Shown here: piece after piece, positions 25,032 to 33,607 of the stretch
How positions within the stretch are numbered: the stretch's first letter is position 1
Layout: each line of letters opens with the position of its first letter
Assembly (NCBI GenBank): GCA_944323245.1
Contig: CALURT010000001.1
Span: 62,001 to 126,000, forward strand
Length of the DNA stretch: 64,000 nucleotides
DNA from: an uncultured Bacteroidales bacterium
Lineage (GTDB): Bacteria; Bacteroidota; Bacteroidia; Bacteroidales; UBA932
Reading direction: 5' to 3'
Notes under the pieces: generated by a model
Databases searched by the model: none
The model's input: the letters and a program-made list of their open reading frames with translations, nothing else
What the model was told of the DNA's origin: nothing
Made by a program: the position numbers and the translations under genes

Positions 25032-26125
25032 ACTTTGATTTCGAATTCGCCGGAGAGCACGCCGTAACCGTTCTCGGCGAGAGAATCCAGCTCGTTTTCT
25101 CCGGGATAGACTTTTACAGGAGCGACAAACGACACCCTGTCGGAAATTTTCTTCATCAGAGGCTCGCTGTATGCGATTCCTCCGGTAAGGACAATCACAT
25201 CCACCTTACCGCTGACCGTGGCTGCCAGTCCGGCAATATACTTCGCCACACTCAGACAAAAGCCCTCGATAAAGAGGGATGCCTGTCTGTCTCCTTCTTC
25301 CGACATGGCGATAATCTTCCTGAAATCATTCGTCCCGAAATACGACATCGCACCGCCCTGTCCGACGAGCTTTTTCTTTATCTCCGCCAAGGTGTATTTC
25401 CCGCTGAAGCACATCTCCGCCAACGGAAATGCAGGAACAGTCCCGGCCCTTTCCGCACTTATCGGGCCGTCTCCTCCCAATGCGTCGTTCGTATCCACTA
25501 TCCTCCCGCCGTGATGCAGGGTAACCGACGTACCTCCGCCCATGTGGGCGACAATAGCCGTCACCTCCTCGGCCCTGACTCCGACGGAAGCGGCATATCT
25601 TCTTACCATGGCTCTCGAATTGAGCGCATGGCACAGTACCCGCCTCGGAAATTCCTTCAGGCCACCGATTTTCGTTTCAGGCCACATTTCATCGGCCATC
25701 GGAGCATCGGCTATATAGGCCCCGCAGACCTTGCCGTTGCCCGCGCTGCGTCTTGCCTCGTTCACCGCTTCCGCCAATTCCGACGCTATGAGTCCGCTTA
25801 GATTGCAGGCGTGGACACCGTTGGCACAGGCCCTCAGCGCAGTCTTCATCGCCTCCGTCACCTCATATACTCCGGTTTCCATGGGCGTCACAAGCCCGGA
25901 TCGGCCCATCACTATGTCGATTTCAGCCAAGGAGATGCCTTCCGACAAAAGAAACTCTGTAATGGTATCGAGTCTCATGAGATCCTGATCCATTACAGAG
26001 TCATACTTCGCCAATTCCGACGCTTCGTGGGCGATATTCTTCTCGAATACCCGGCGTCCGGAACGGTAAAAGCCTATTTTGGTGGAGGTAGAGCCTGTGT
26101 TTATAGCCAAGACACTGCCTTCCAT
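25010..26125 (-). CDS. buk: Butyrate kinase
   Basis: 371 aa ASKHA-fold kinase. AINTGSTSTKIG at the N-terminus, IVAHMGGGTSVTLHHGGRIVD, NDALGGDGPISAERAGTVP and VLTGGIAYSEPLMKKI identify the butyrate kinase branch. It makes butyrate (or isobutyrate/2-methylbutyrate) and ATP from the acyl phosphate. It follows ptb by one base. Confidence 0.94.
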   Translation of the reverse strand: MEGSVLAINTGSTSTKIGFYRSGRRVFEKNIAHEASELAKYDSVMDQDLMRLDTITEFLLSEGISLAEIDIVMGRSGLVTPMETGVYEVTEAMKTALRACANGVHACNLSGLIASELAEAVNEARRSAGNGKVCGAYIADAPMADEMWPETKIGGLKEFPRRVLCHALNSRAMVRRYAASVGVRAEEVTAIVAHMGGGTSVTLHHGGRIVDTNDALGGDGPISAERAGTVPAFPLAEMCFSGKYTLAEIKKKLVGQGGAMSYFGTNDFRKIIAMSEEGDRQASLFIEGFCLSVAKYIAGLAATVSGKVDVIVLTGGIAYSEPLMKKISDRVSFVAPVKVYPGENELDSLAENGYGVLSGEFEIKVYNPNRS

Positions 26126-26126
26126 G

Positions 26127-27035
26127 CTATTTCGCAGACATTGCCGCTATGGCGATAGAGTTCAACTTGGTCTCGATGCTGTCGGCGCGGCTTGACAGTA
26201 CGCACGGTACTTTGGCTCCTACTACCATTCCTGCCTGCTTTACGTTTGCAGCCAATTTGGAATTGGTCTTGTAGAATACGTTTGCGGACTCTATGTTCGG
26301 GAACAGCAGACAGTCGGCATCTCCGGCTACCGGGCTGACCACCTTCTTGATTTCCACTGATTCCATGTCCACGGCCACGTCCAAAGCCAGAGGACCGTCA
26401 GCGATACAGCCTTTTATCTGGCCTCTGTCCACCTTCTTGGCGAGAATGGCGGCTTCCACACAGGCCGGCATTCCTTCGAGCATCTGCTCCGTAGCGGCGA
26501 TGAAGGCCACCTTAGGCATGGCGATACCCATTGCGTGGGCAGTATTGACAAGATAACCGAGCATGGCCTGTTTCTGCTTGAGATCAGGTGCAGGTATCAC
26601 AGCCATGTCCGAAAGGAAAATCAGTTTGTGGTAATTCGGGTTTTCAAGCACGGCCACGTGGCTCAGGACGGCTTTCGGAGGAAGCAGCCCGGTCTCCTTG
26701 TTGAGAATCGCCCTCATGAACTTGTCGGTACTGCAAAGCCCTTTCATAAGGATGTCGCCCATACCCTGATTCACCATGGTCACTGCCTGGGTAACTGCCG
26801 GAAGCTCAGACGGATTATGGATAACCGTGAATTTCCCGTAATCGATTCCTTCCTTGTCGCAGACATCCTTGATGATGTTTTCGTCTCCGACCAATGTGGC
26901 ATCTATCATGCCGAGATCGACGGCCTTGCTCGCCGCAGAAATGGTATGTCCGTCTACGGCCCATGCCGCTATCATTCTTTTCTTGGAACCTCTGCCTGCA
27001 AGTTCGGCAAAGATGTCGTCAAATTTGGTAAACAT
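26127..27035 (-). CDS. ptb: Phosphate butyryltransferase
   Basis: 302 aa, in the phosphate acetyl/butyryltransferase family. GDILMKGLCSTDKFMRAILN, LSDMAVIPAPDLKQKQAML, DGPLALDVAVDMES and VAGDADCLLFPNIESANVFYK are typical for Ptb; it lacks the extra domains of Pta. Turns butyryl-CoA plus phosphate into butyryl phosphate for Buk. Lies between ackA (14 bp) and buk (1 bp). Confidence 0.94.
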   Translation of the reverse strand: MFTKFDDIFAELAGRGSKKRMIAAWAVDGHTISAASKAVDLGMIDATLVGDENIIKDVCDKEGIDYGKFTVIHNPSELPAVTQAVTMVNQGMGDILMKGLCSTDKFMRAILNKETGLLPPKAVLSHVAVLENPNYHKLIFLSDMAVIPAPDLKQKQAMLGYLVNTAHAMGIAMPKVAFIAATEQMLEGMPACVEAAILAKKVDRGQIKGCIADGPLALDVAVDMESVEIKKVVSPVAGDADCLLFPNIESANVFYKTNSKLAANVKQAGMVVGAKVPCVLSSRADSIETKLNSIAIAAMSAK

Positions 27036-27049
27036 GATTCAACAGGTTT

Positions 27050-28264
27050 TTATTCTTCTATATTCTGTACTATGTGCATCGTATCCTGAGCTATCACAAG
27101 CTCTTCGTTGGTGGTGATGACAGCCACCTTGACCTTCGAGTCAGGGAGGGAAATCAATGTGTCCTTGCCTGTGGCGACATTGGCTTCATAGTCGAACTTG
27201 AGTCCGAGGTATGAGAAATTCTCGCAGACCCTGCGGCGCAGACGGCTGTTGTTCTCCCCTATTCCGCCGGTAAACACTATCAGGTCGACACCGTTCATGA
27301 CGGCTGCGTATGCGCCTATGTATTTCGTTACGTCGTAGACAAGTTTCTTGAGAGTCAGTTTGGCCCTCTGCTCGCCGGCATTCGCTGCGTCGTTCAGATC
27401 CCTCGCATCGGAAGATATGCCGGAAAGTCCGAGGAATCCGCTCTTCTTGTTCAGGATCCTGTCGACTTCCTCATAAGAAAGATGTTCCTTTTCCTGAATG
27501 AACGTAACTACGGACGGGTCGATGCTGCCGCACCTCGTACCCATGATGACGCCCTCGAGCGGAGTGAATCCCATGGAAGTGTCTATGGATTTGCCGTTGG
27601 CTACGGCCGCAATCGAACTTCCGTTGCCGAGATGGCAGGTGATTATCTTGGAGTTGTCGAGGGCAAGGCCGGTGAATTTGGCGCCTTTCGCAGACACGTA
27701 CCTGTGGCTCGTACCGTGGAATCCGTATCTGCGGACCTTGTATTTTTCATAATATTCGTAAGGAATCGCATACATCGATGCGTATGCAGGCATCGTCTGG
27801 TGGAATGCGGTATCGAAAACAGCCACCTGCGGCACTCCTGGCAATGCTTCCGTCACGGCCTTGATACCGAGAAGGTTGGCAGGATTGTGCAACGGAGCTA
27901 TATCCGAACATTTTTCGATTTGCTCCACGACCTTGTCGTCTATCAGCTTGCTGCAGAAGAATTCTTCCCCTCCGTGCACTACACGGTGTCCTACCGCCTC
28001 TATGTCTTCCAAAGTGGACAGAATGCCGTGCTCCTTGTCAAGAAGGGCTTCGAGCACCACCTTGATTGCAACCGTATGGTCCGAAATCGGCATTTCCCTG
28101 ACATACTTGTCCTTGCCTGCCGTCTGATGCTTGATGCAGCCGGCATCCATTCCTATCCTTTCCACAAGGCCCTTGGCCATCAAATCGTAAACTTCGTCGC
28201 CCTTCATGTCAAGCAACTGATACTTGAGCGATGAGCTACCGCAATTCAAAACGAGGATTATCAT
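27050..28264 (-). CDS. ackA: Acetate kinase
   Basis: 404 aa from ATG 28262-28264 (MIILVLNCGSSSLKYQLLD); the frame to 28309 would cover the -7 box. HLGNGSSIAAVANGKSIDTSMG, GTRCGSIDPSVV and VFTGGIGENNSRLR are acetate kinase signatures. Makes acetate and ATP from acetyl phosphate. Its usual partner pta is not adjacent; instead ptb-buk follow. Confidence 0.96.
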   Translation of the reverse strand: MIILVLNCGSSSLKYQLLDMKGDEVYDLMAKGLVERIGMDAGCIKHQTAGKDKYVREMPISDHTVAIKVVLEALLDKEHGILSTLEDIEAVGHRVVHGGEEFFCSKLIDDKVVEQIEKCSDIAPLHNPANLLGIKAVTEALPGVPQVAVFDTAFHQTMPAYASMYAIPYEYYEKYKVRRYGFHGTSHRYVSAKGAKFTGLALDNSKIITCHLGNGSSIAAVANGKSIDTSMGFTPLEGVIMGTRCGSIDPSVVTFIQEKEHLSYEEVDRILNKKSGFLGLSGISSDARDLNDAANAGEQRAKLTLKKLVYDVTKYIGAYAAVMNGVDLIVFTGGIGENNSRLRRRVCENFSYLGLKFDYEANVATGKDTLISLPDSKVKVAVITTNEELVIAQDTMHIVQNIEE

Positions 28265-28296
28265 ATAATATTGTATTAAAAACTCCGACAATTCTA

Positions 28297-28329
28297 CAAA
28301 GTTAAACAAAATTTGAGTATTTTAGCAAA
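28297..28329 (-). promoter_or_regulatory. Promoter of ackA-ptb-buk
   Basis: Minus-strand TAACTTTG (28297-28304) with TTTG about 21 bp upstream (28326-28329), 33 bp before the ackA ATG. Confidence 0.68.
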
Positions 28330-28341
28330 AAATCGGCAGAA

Positions 28342-29457
28342 ATGGTTGAGGGGAAAGAATCTGCGGCGTTTGCAATGCCATTCTGTGCCGGTACCGTTAC
28401 CGGCGTATTGTTGTCGGATGGTCCTGTCTCGGGACTTGAATTGCCTGTAATATCCGTTTCGGCGGCTCTTGCAGCCGTCTGTCTTTCGCTATCGGCGATA
28501 TTGGTCTCCGACCCGTATTCACCGGCGTCATCGCCCTTGCGTTGCTGTGCAGCATTCTTTGCAGGGATATTCTGCGCATTTTCGCATTCCCTGTCTTCCG
28601 GTGGAGACTTCGGGCCTGGCGTCATAACCATGACGGCAAACGAATCCGCAGCATGGCTGAAAAACGTCATAGAAAATTTCCCTTTTTCCAATCCGGACTG
28701 CAATGCCCTCGCATCCGCACTCGTCACCGGGGACAGAAGAATGCTTTCCGACAGCATTACTGAATCGTTCAGGATTACCGGAGCGTCACACCTGCTTGCC
28801 CTCTCGGGAATGCACCTTAGCATCATCTATATGGTAATGGCCAAGCCATTCTCCCTCCTCAGAAGGAATCTTGCGATGAACCTGCTGAGATTCGCCGTAA
28901 TAGTCTTTTCGACACTATTCTACACGTTGATGACAGGGGCTTCGCCGTCCACGGTACGCGCTCTGATATTCATTGTCATGAGTGAAGCGGCAGTCCTGTC
29001 CGGAAGAAAAAGAAAGCCTGTCACGGCATTGTGCACGGCATTTACGATACAATGTGCATTGTCCCCGTGGGTCATCCGCTCGGCGAGTTTCCAATTGTCC
29101 TATCTGGCGGTCTGCGGGATAATTTTCCTGTATCCGAAAATGACTGCGTGGTTTCCCGATGACAGGGGCAACGGCAGGATTGACCGTCTTATGAAGAAAA
29201 TATGGGATTCGGCAGCCCTGACCATATCATGCCAGATATTCACCGGGCCTCTCGCATGGCTGCTTTTCGATTCTGCACCGCCTTATTTCCTGATAGCAAA
29301 CCTCATAGCCGTACCTCTCACGACTCTCGGGATATTCGCCACGGTGATATTGACAGTGGCGGAGCTTACGGGTATTTTTCCGGGATTGGCGGCTGTCTGC
29401 ACGGAATTCATATTGAATGCGCTGATTTCCACCGTTGACATCATCAGCGGCCTGTGA
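28342..29457 (+). CDS. Minimal ComEC/Rec2 competence-domain protein
   Basis: 371 aa multi-pass membrane protein. The Competence domain core is clear (ITGASHLLALSGMHLSIIYM, ASPSTVRALIFIVMSEAAVL, SFQLSYLAVCGIIFLYPKM). Standard ComEC is 650-750 aa with an N-terminal DUF4131/OB part and, often, a C-terminal metallo-beta-lactamase domain; here only a short N-terminal part precedes the core and nothing follows. No frameshift is visible at either end. It may still carry DNA through the membrane, or be a reduced paralogue. Confidence 0.82.
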   Translation: MVEGKESAAFAMPFCAGTVTGVLLSDGPVSGLELPVISVSAALAAVCLSLSAILVSDPYSPASSPLRCCAAFFAGIFCAFSHSLSSGGDFGPGVITMTANESAAWLKNVIENFPFSNPDCNALASALVTGDRRMLSDSITESFRITGASHLLALSGMHLSIIYMVMAKPFSLLRRNLAMNLLRFAVIVFSTLFYTLMTGASPSTVRALIFIVMSEAAVLSGRKRKPVTALCTAFTIQCALSPWVIRSASFQLSYLAVCGIIFLYPKMTAWFPDDRGNGRIDRLMKKIWDSAALTISCQIFTGPLAWLLFDSAPPYFLIANLIAVPLTTLGIFATVILTVAELTGIFPGLAAVCTEFILNALISTVDIISGL

Positions 29458-29488
29458 GTCAACGGCCTGCGAGTCAGCGGTCCGTAAG
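29448..29488. repeat. 15-bp tandem repeat across two convergent stop codons
   Basis: Units CGGCCTGTGAGTCAA (29448-29462), CGGCCTGCGAGTCAG (29463-29477) and a partial CGGTCCGTAAG (29478-29488). The first contains the comEC-like TGA; the apbE stop (minus) lies at 29474-29476. Confidence 0.8.
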
Positions 29489-30568
29489 GAGTTCGAACCC
29501 GTCGGAAGTCCAGGTTTTCAGGGTTCCGTCCACATCATACACCAAGCATGCCTCCAGATCCTCCCTTGAAGATATGAACCGGATTGCTTCATCGAGACCG
29601 ATGACCATGCAATACGTCGCCAAGGCATCGGTTTCTGCGGCATCACCGCCCACGACAGTGGCGCAAAGCAACGAATGCGATACAGGATACCCGGTCCGCG
29701 GATCTATCGTATGGGCGTATTTCTTTCCGTCCTTCACATAAAATTTACGGTAATTTCCGGAAGTGACTATTCCCACCGGTTCCGGACCCGCCTGAAAAAC
29801 GCCCTGTAGGTCGGCTCCCGGCACATTGTTGCCGTCTACCGGCCTGTCAATGCCTACAACCCACGGCTTGCCGGAAGGATTGTATCCCCTGCAGTAAATT
29901 TCCCCGCCAATGTCCACCAGCATGTCGGACACTCCCTGCTTCTCAAGGTAAGCCGCCACGAGGTCGCATGAATAGCCCTGAGCCACTGCGTTGTAGTTCA
30001 ATACGGGAGGGGGTCCCGACACTCCGTCGGAAAGAAGGGATGCCGCAGTAAGCCGGCCTTCACTGTCCAAAGCTGACTTCATGTCCCGTTTCAGTCTGCC
30101 CATTCCCGTGTCTTCCAACACTTTCTTCACTTCCGCATCGGATGGAAGACTGTCCGACGTGAAGCCGAACCCCCAAAGGTCGAAGAGCGCTCCTGCGGAA
30201 ACATCCACACAGCCGCCGGTTTCTTCATAATATCCGTAGGATTTTCCGTAAATGTCGATGAATATGTCATCCGGGACAATCGCTTCGCCTGCATTGAACC
30301 TGCTAAGCAGGGACGACGCATTGTATCCGGAAAGGGAACTGTCAATGCGCACGAGCACAGAGTCGATGCCCGCTTTCAGCTCTTCCGCAGTCCTGACAGA
30401 GCCGGACATGTTCAGTTTGACCGTATAAGTCCCTCCCTGGGCGTATCCGGCGATGGATACATAACCGCTGTCGCCGCCGCAGGAATTCAACAGGAACATG
30501 GCTGCCGCAGCAGCGGACAGCATCCGGAATATTCGCCGTCCGGACGGAACAATGGAAAAACAATTCAT
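29474..30568 (-). CDS. apbE: FAD:protein FMN transferase ApbE (lipoprotein)
   Basis: 364 aa from ATG 30566-30568; lipobox LLNSC follows a hydrophobic stretch. DLWGFGF, YNAVAQGYSCDLVAAYLEK, LVDIGGEIYCRG and the HTIDPRTGYPV FAD/metal site are ApbE motifs. It attaches FMN covalently to threonine in Na+-NQR or Rnf subunits at the outer face of the inner membrane. No nqr or rnf gene is in the window. Confidence 0.94.
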   Translation of the reverse strand: MNCFSIVPSGRRIFRMLSAAAAAMFLLNSCGGDSGYVSIAGYAQGGTYTVKLNMSGSVRTAEELKAGIDSVLVRIDSSLSGYNASSLLSRFNAGEAIVPDDIFIDIYGKSYGYYEETGGCVDVSAGALFDLWGFGFTSDSLPSDAEVKKVLEDTGMGRLKRDMKSALDSEGRLTAASLLSDGVSGPPPVLNYNAVAQGYSCDLVAAYLEKQGVSDMLVDIGGEIYCRGYNPSGKPWVVGIDRPVDGNNVPGADLQGVFQAGPEPVGIVTSGNYRKFYVKDGKKYAHTIDPRTGYPVSHSLLCATVVGGDAAETDALATYCMVIGLDEAIRFISSREDLEACLVYDVDGTLKTWTSDGFELLTDR

Positions 30569-30682
30569 TTTAAGGCAAGGTATTTGCACAAAAATAGCGG
30601 TTTTTCCTAAAAATATGTGCATCTTTGTGGGAATTATGTTTTTTATTTGCCCTGACAGGCATCAATTAAGGACAATATAACG

Positions 30683-31717
30683 ATGACAGTGAAATTTTTC
30701 AAGGCAATACTTATCCTGCCGCTCTGCGCAGCGGCAATCACGTCGTGCAAGGATGACGAAGAGACGGAGGTGCTTCCTTCGTTGACCGGAAATCTGACTC
30801 TCAACTATGCCGATTTCGAATTCGTGGATATGGGAGACCGTACGGTCACTTTCGTTCCTTCGGGCGTTACCCATCCGGAAGGCGGGGCCATTTCCTACTC
30901 ATGGCAGATAACCCCGGACATGGATTCAAGTGAAAAATCGGAAAATGAAGACGGCTCGTACGTCTACACTTTCCCTGACAGCCTCGGCACATATACGGTA
31001 AACTGTACTGCTTCCGCAGACGGCTACTATTCATCAGGAACATCATACTACGCCACGGTGGTAAGTACCACCAAGTCACTGACAGACATGGAATTGGAAG
31101 GTCTTTCGTCAATTACGGACGACAGGGACGGAAAGACATACAGGATAACGGAAATCGGAGGGGTGTCGTGGTTCTGCGAAAATCTGAAATATGCCGGTGC
31201 AGGCACCCCGTACAGTGACTCGGAGCCGATGAGCGACATTTTCGGAAGGTTCTACACTTTCAACGAATTGGAAAACGTATGTCCTGACGGCTGGTCGGTA
31301 CCTTCCGAAGAAGACTGGACGGCTCTTGCGAAGGCATTGTGGGAACCGGACCATCAGGATCCGGAAAATCCCGGCTCTGCACTCGTTCCGGACACAGAGG
31401 AAGAATATTTCAACGGCATAGCCGGCAAACTCATGGTAAACGCCAAGTTCAACACGGCTCTCCTGTGGGAAATGTGGCCGGCAGTGGATATTACCAACGA
31501 ATCACGGCTTGCCATGATCCCTGTCGGCATAGCAAATATCTCCGGCAACACCCGCGACTTCAGCGGAGTCAATACCTATGCCGCATTCTGGACTTCAAGT
31601 CCGGACGGTGAGGACAGGGCTTTCTACAAATACCTGATATGCGGCTCACCTAATGTCTATTCAGCAGCGGGGGACATCAGTTCCTTCGCCATCAATGTCA
31701 GATGTATCAGAAAATAA
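30683..31717 (+). CDS. FISUMP-domain lipoprotein
   Basis: 344 aa. Lipobox AITSC (Cys near 22), an Ig-like region around 35-130 (ISYSWQITPDMD, GTYTVNCTASADGY), then a Fibrobacter succinogenes major paralogous (FISUMP) domain: DGKTYRITEIGGVSWFCENL, CPDGWSVPSEEDWTAL, AAFWTSSPDGEDRAFYKYL, NVRCIRK. Surface lipoproteins of this type are common in Bacteroidales, function unclear. lemA begins 9 bp downstream. Confidence 0.85.
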   Translation: MTVKFFKAILILPLCAAAITSCKDDEETEVLPSLTGNLTLNYADFEFVDMGDRTVTFVPSGVTHPEGGAISYSWQITPDMDSSEKSENEDGSYVYTFPDSLGTYTVNCTASADGYYSSGTSYYATVVSTTKSLTDMELEGLSSITDDRDGKTYRITEIGGVSWFCENLKYAGAGTPYSDSEPMSDIFGRFYTFNELENVCPDGWSVPSEEDWTALAKALWEPDHQDPENPGSALVPDTEEEYFNGIAGKLMVNAKFNTALLWEMWPAVDITNESRLAMIPVGIANISGNTRDFSGVNTYAAFWTSSPDGEDRAFYKYLICGSPNVYSAAGDISSFAINVRCIRK

Positions 31718-31726
31718 ATTGAAAAT

Positions 31727-32317
31727 ATGAAAAAAGGTGCTGTAATACTTGTAATCGTCATAGTGGCGGTCGCAGGGATTTTCTTATGGATCAAGAATTC
31801 ATACAACGGATTAGTAAAGAGCGATGAAGCAGTCAATGCGGCATGGTCGCAGGTGGAAAACGTCTATCAGCGCAGGCTCGACCTCATCGACAACCTCGTA
31901 TCCACTGTCAAGGGATATGCCGAGCACGAGCAGTCCACTCTTGACAGCGTGATTGAAGCAAGGGCCAAGGCCAATCAGGTCAGGATAGACCCGAGCAACC
32001 TTACGCCGGAAGACATTGCCCGCTATCAGGAAGCGCAGGGAGAATTCGGACAGGCATTGAGCCGGCTCATGGTCACATACGAGAATTATCCGGACCTGAA
32101 AGCCAATCAGAATTTCCTCGAACTTCAGGCTGAATTGGCTGGAACGGAAAACAGGATTGCCACGGAAAGACGTAAATTCAACGAGGCGGCAAGGGCATAC
32201 AATACCAAGGTAAGGAGTTTCCCGACCAATATCCTCGCTTCGATGTTCGGATTTCAGACGAAAGGCTATTTTGAAGCCGACGCTGCCGCTTCCACTGCCC
32301 CGAAAGTGGAATTCTGA
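31727..32317 (+). CDS. lemA: LemA family membrane protein
   Basis: 196 aa. One N-terminal helix (residues 4-22), then the LemA helical bundle: NSYNGLVKSDEAVNAAWSQV, YQRRLDLIDNLVSTVKGYAE, FLELQAELAGTENRIATERR, FNEAARAYNTKVRSFPTN. Function not firmly known. lemA next to TPM/YgcG genes is a recurrent arrangement. Confidence 0.94.
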   Translation: MKKGAVILVIVIVAVAGIFLWIKNSYNGLVKSDEAVNAAWSQVENVYQRRLDLIDNLVSTVKGYAEHEQSTLDSVIEARAKANQVRIDPSNLTPEDIARYQEAQGEFGQALSRLMVTYENYPDLKANQNFLELQAELAGTENRIATERRKFNEAARAYNTKVRSFPTNILASMFGFQTKGYFEADAAASTAPKVEF

Positions 32318-32329
32318 CGGGTTACGGCA

Positions 32330-32764
32330 ATGAAAGCCTCTGAATTTCTCACGCAGGAAGAACAGGACAGAGTCGTCCTTGCGATAAAGGAAGCCGAGAA
32401 GAACACTTCCGGGGAAATCCGCGTCCACATAGACGAAACCTGCGATGGAGACCCGCGTAAAACTGCGGAAAAGGTCTTCCATCTGATAGGGATGGACAGG
32501 ACTGCCGCACGCAACGGGGTCCTGATTTACATAGCCTGCCAGTCACGCGTCTTCTCCATCATAGGCGACAAGGGGATCAACGATGTCGTGCCTTCCGACT
32601 TCTGGAAAAGCGTCATCAGCGTGCTTGCAGGGCATTTTTCCAAACATGAATTTGCCGACGGCATCATCGAGGCGATTGCCATGACGGGCGAAAAACTGAA
32701 AACTTTCTTCCCTTACGAATCCGACGACGTAAATGAACAGACCGATGAAATTTCTTTCCGCTGA
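32330..32764 (+). CDS. Small TPM-domain protein
   Basis: 144 aa, soluble, with one TPM domain: LTQEEQDRVVLAIKEAEKNT, SGEIRVHIDETCDGDP, RNGVLIYIACQSRVFSIIGD and a late GHFSKHEFADGIIEAI. No signal peptide, so it acts on the cytosolic side, unlike its downstream partner. TPM domains have been linked to phosphatase-like activity and membrane protein upkeep. Confidence 0.85.
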   Translation: MKASEFLTQEEQDRVVLAIKEAEKNTSGEIRVHIDETCDGDPRKTAEKVFHLIGMDRTAARNGVLIYIACQSRVFSIIGDKGINDVVPSDFWKSVISVLAGHFSKHEFADGIIEAIAMTGEKLKTFFPYESDDVNEQTDEISFR

Positions 32765-32768
32765 CAGC

Positions 32769-33596
32769 ATGAGGCGTTTTGCCGTTTCAGTGTTCCTATT
32801 CACGATTTTCGCTGTTTCAGCTTTTGCCATACCTGCAAGACCTTCGCCGCCGAGACTTGTCAATGACCTTGCCGGGCTTTTCTCATCGGACGAAGTCATG
32901 GCGTTGGAGCGTGCCCTCGTGGCATTCGACGACAGTACATCCAATCAGATTACGGTAGTGACGGTAAACGATTTGGAAGGCTATGCTCCTGCGGAGTACG
33001 GTACTGAAATAGGGCTGTCATGGAAGGTGGGATCCGAAAAATTCGACAACGGCATAGTCGTACTCGTCAAACCCAAGACTTCAGGGTCACCGGGGCAGGT
33101 AAACATCAGCGTCGGTTACGGACTCGAAGGGGCCATCCCGGACAGTTATTGCAAGAGAATCATCGAAACGGAAATGATTCCGAGGTTCAGGGAAAACGAT
33201 TATTTCGGCGGTACTGCAGCCGCATGTATCGTGCTGATGCAGCTGGCTTCCGGAGAGATTTCCGAACCAAGGGACAATTCGTCCGACAATGTCGCCGGCA
33301 ACATCGCCAAGCTCGTGCTCGGAATCCTTGTCACTCTCATTATCTTTACAATCCTTTTCGCAGGACGCAAAGGGAACAACAACAATAACGGCAAGAGAGG
33401 AGGCAGGCGCACAAATAGCGGAGATAATGACCTGCTCAAAGGTATCATCATCGGCAGCATCCTGAACAGCGGCTCCAACCATCATCATTCATCAGGCTGG
33501 AGCTCTTCGGGCGGCGGTTCTTTCGGCGGTTTCGGAGGATTCGGAGGTTTTGGCGGAGGCTCCTTCGGTGGCGGCGGAGCCAGCGGCAGCTGGTAA
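32769..33596 (+). CDS. YgcG-like TPM-domain protein with Gly-rich tail
   Basis: 275 aa. I choose ATG 32769 (MRRFAVSVFLFTIFAVSAFA, a clean signal peptide); the frame is open to 32733, overlapping the previous gene. TPM domain at about 25-170 (LVNDLAGLFSSDEVMALERAL, DNGIVVLVKPKT, YGLEGAIPDSYCKRII), one membrane helix near 190-205 (LVLGILVTLIIFTILF), then a basic Asn/Gly segment and a C-terminal tail of GGFGG/GGGSFGG repeats. Probably works with LemA. Confidence 0.88.
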   Translation: MRRFAVSVFLFTIFAVSAFAIPARPSPPRLVNDLAGLFSSDEVMALERALVAFDDSTSNQITVVTVNDLEGYAPAEYGTEIGLSWKVGSEKFDNGIVVLVKPKTSGSPGQVNISVGYGLEGAIPDSYCKRIIETEMIPRFRENDYFGGTAAACIVLMQLASGEISEPRDNSSDNVAGNIAKLVLGILVTLIIFTILFAGRKGNNNNNGKRGGRRTNSGDNDLLKGIIIGSILNSGSNHHHSSGWSSSGGGSFGGFGGFGGFGGGSFGGGGASGSW

Positions 33597-33607
33597 TTCC
33601 GGTTCTG

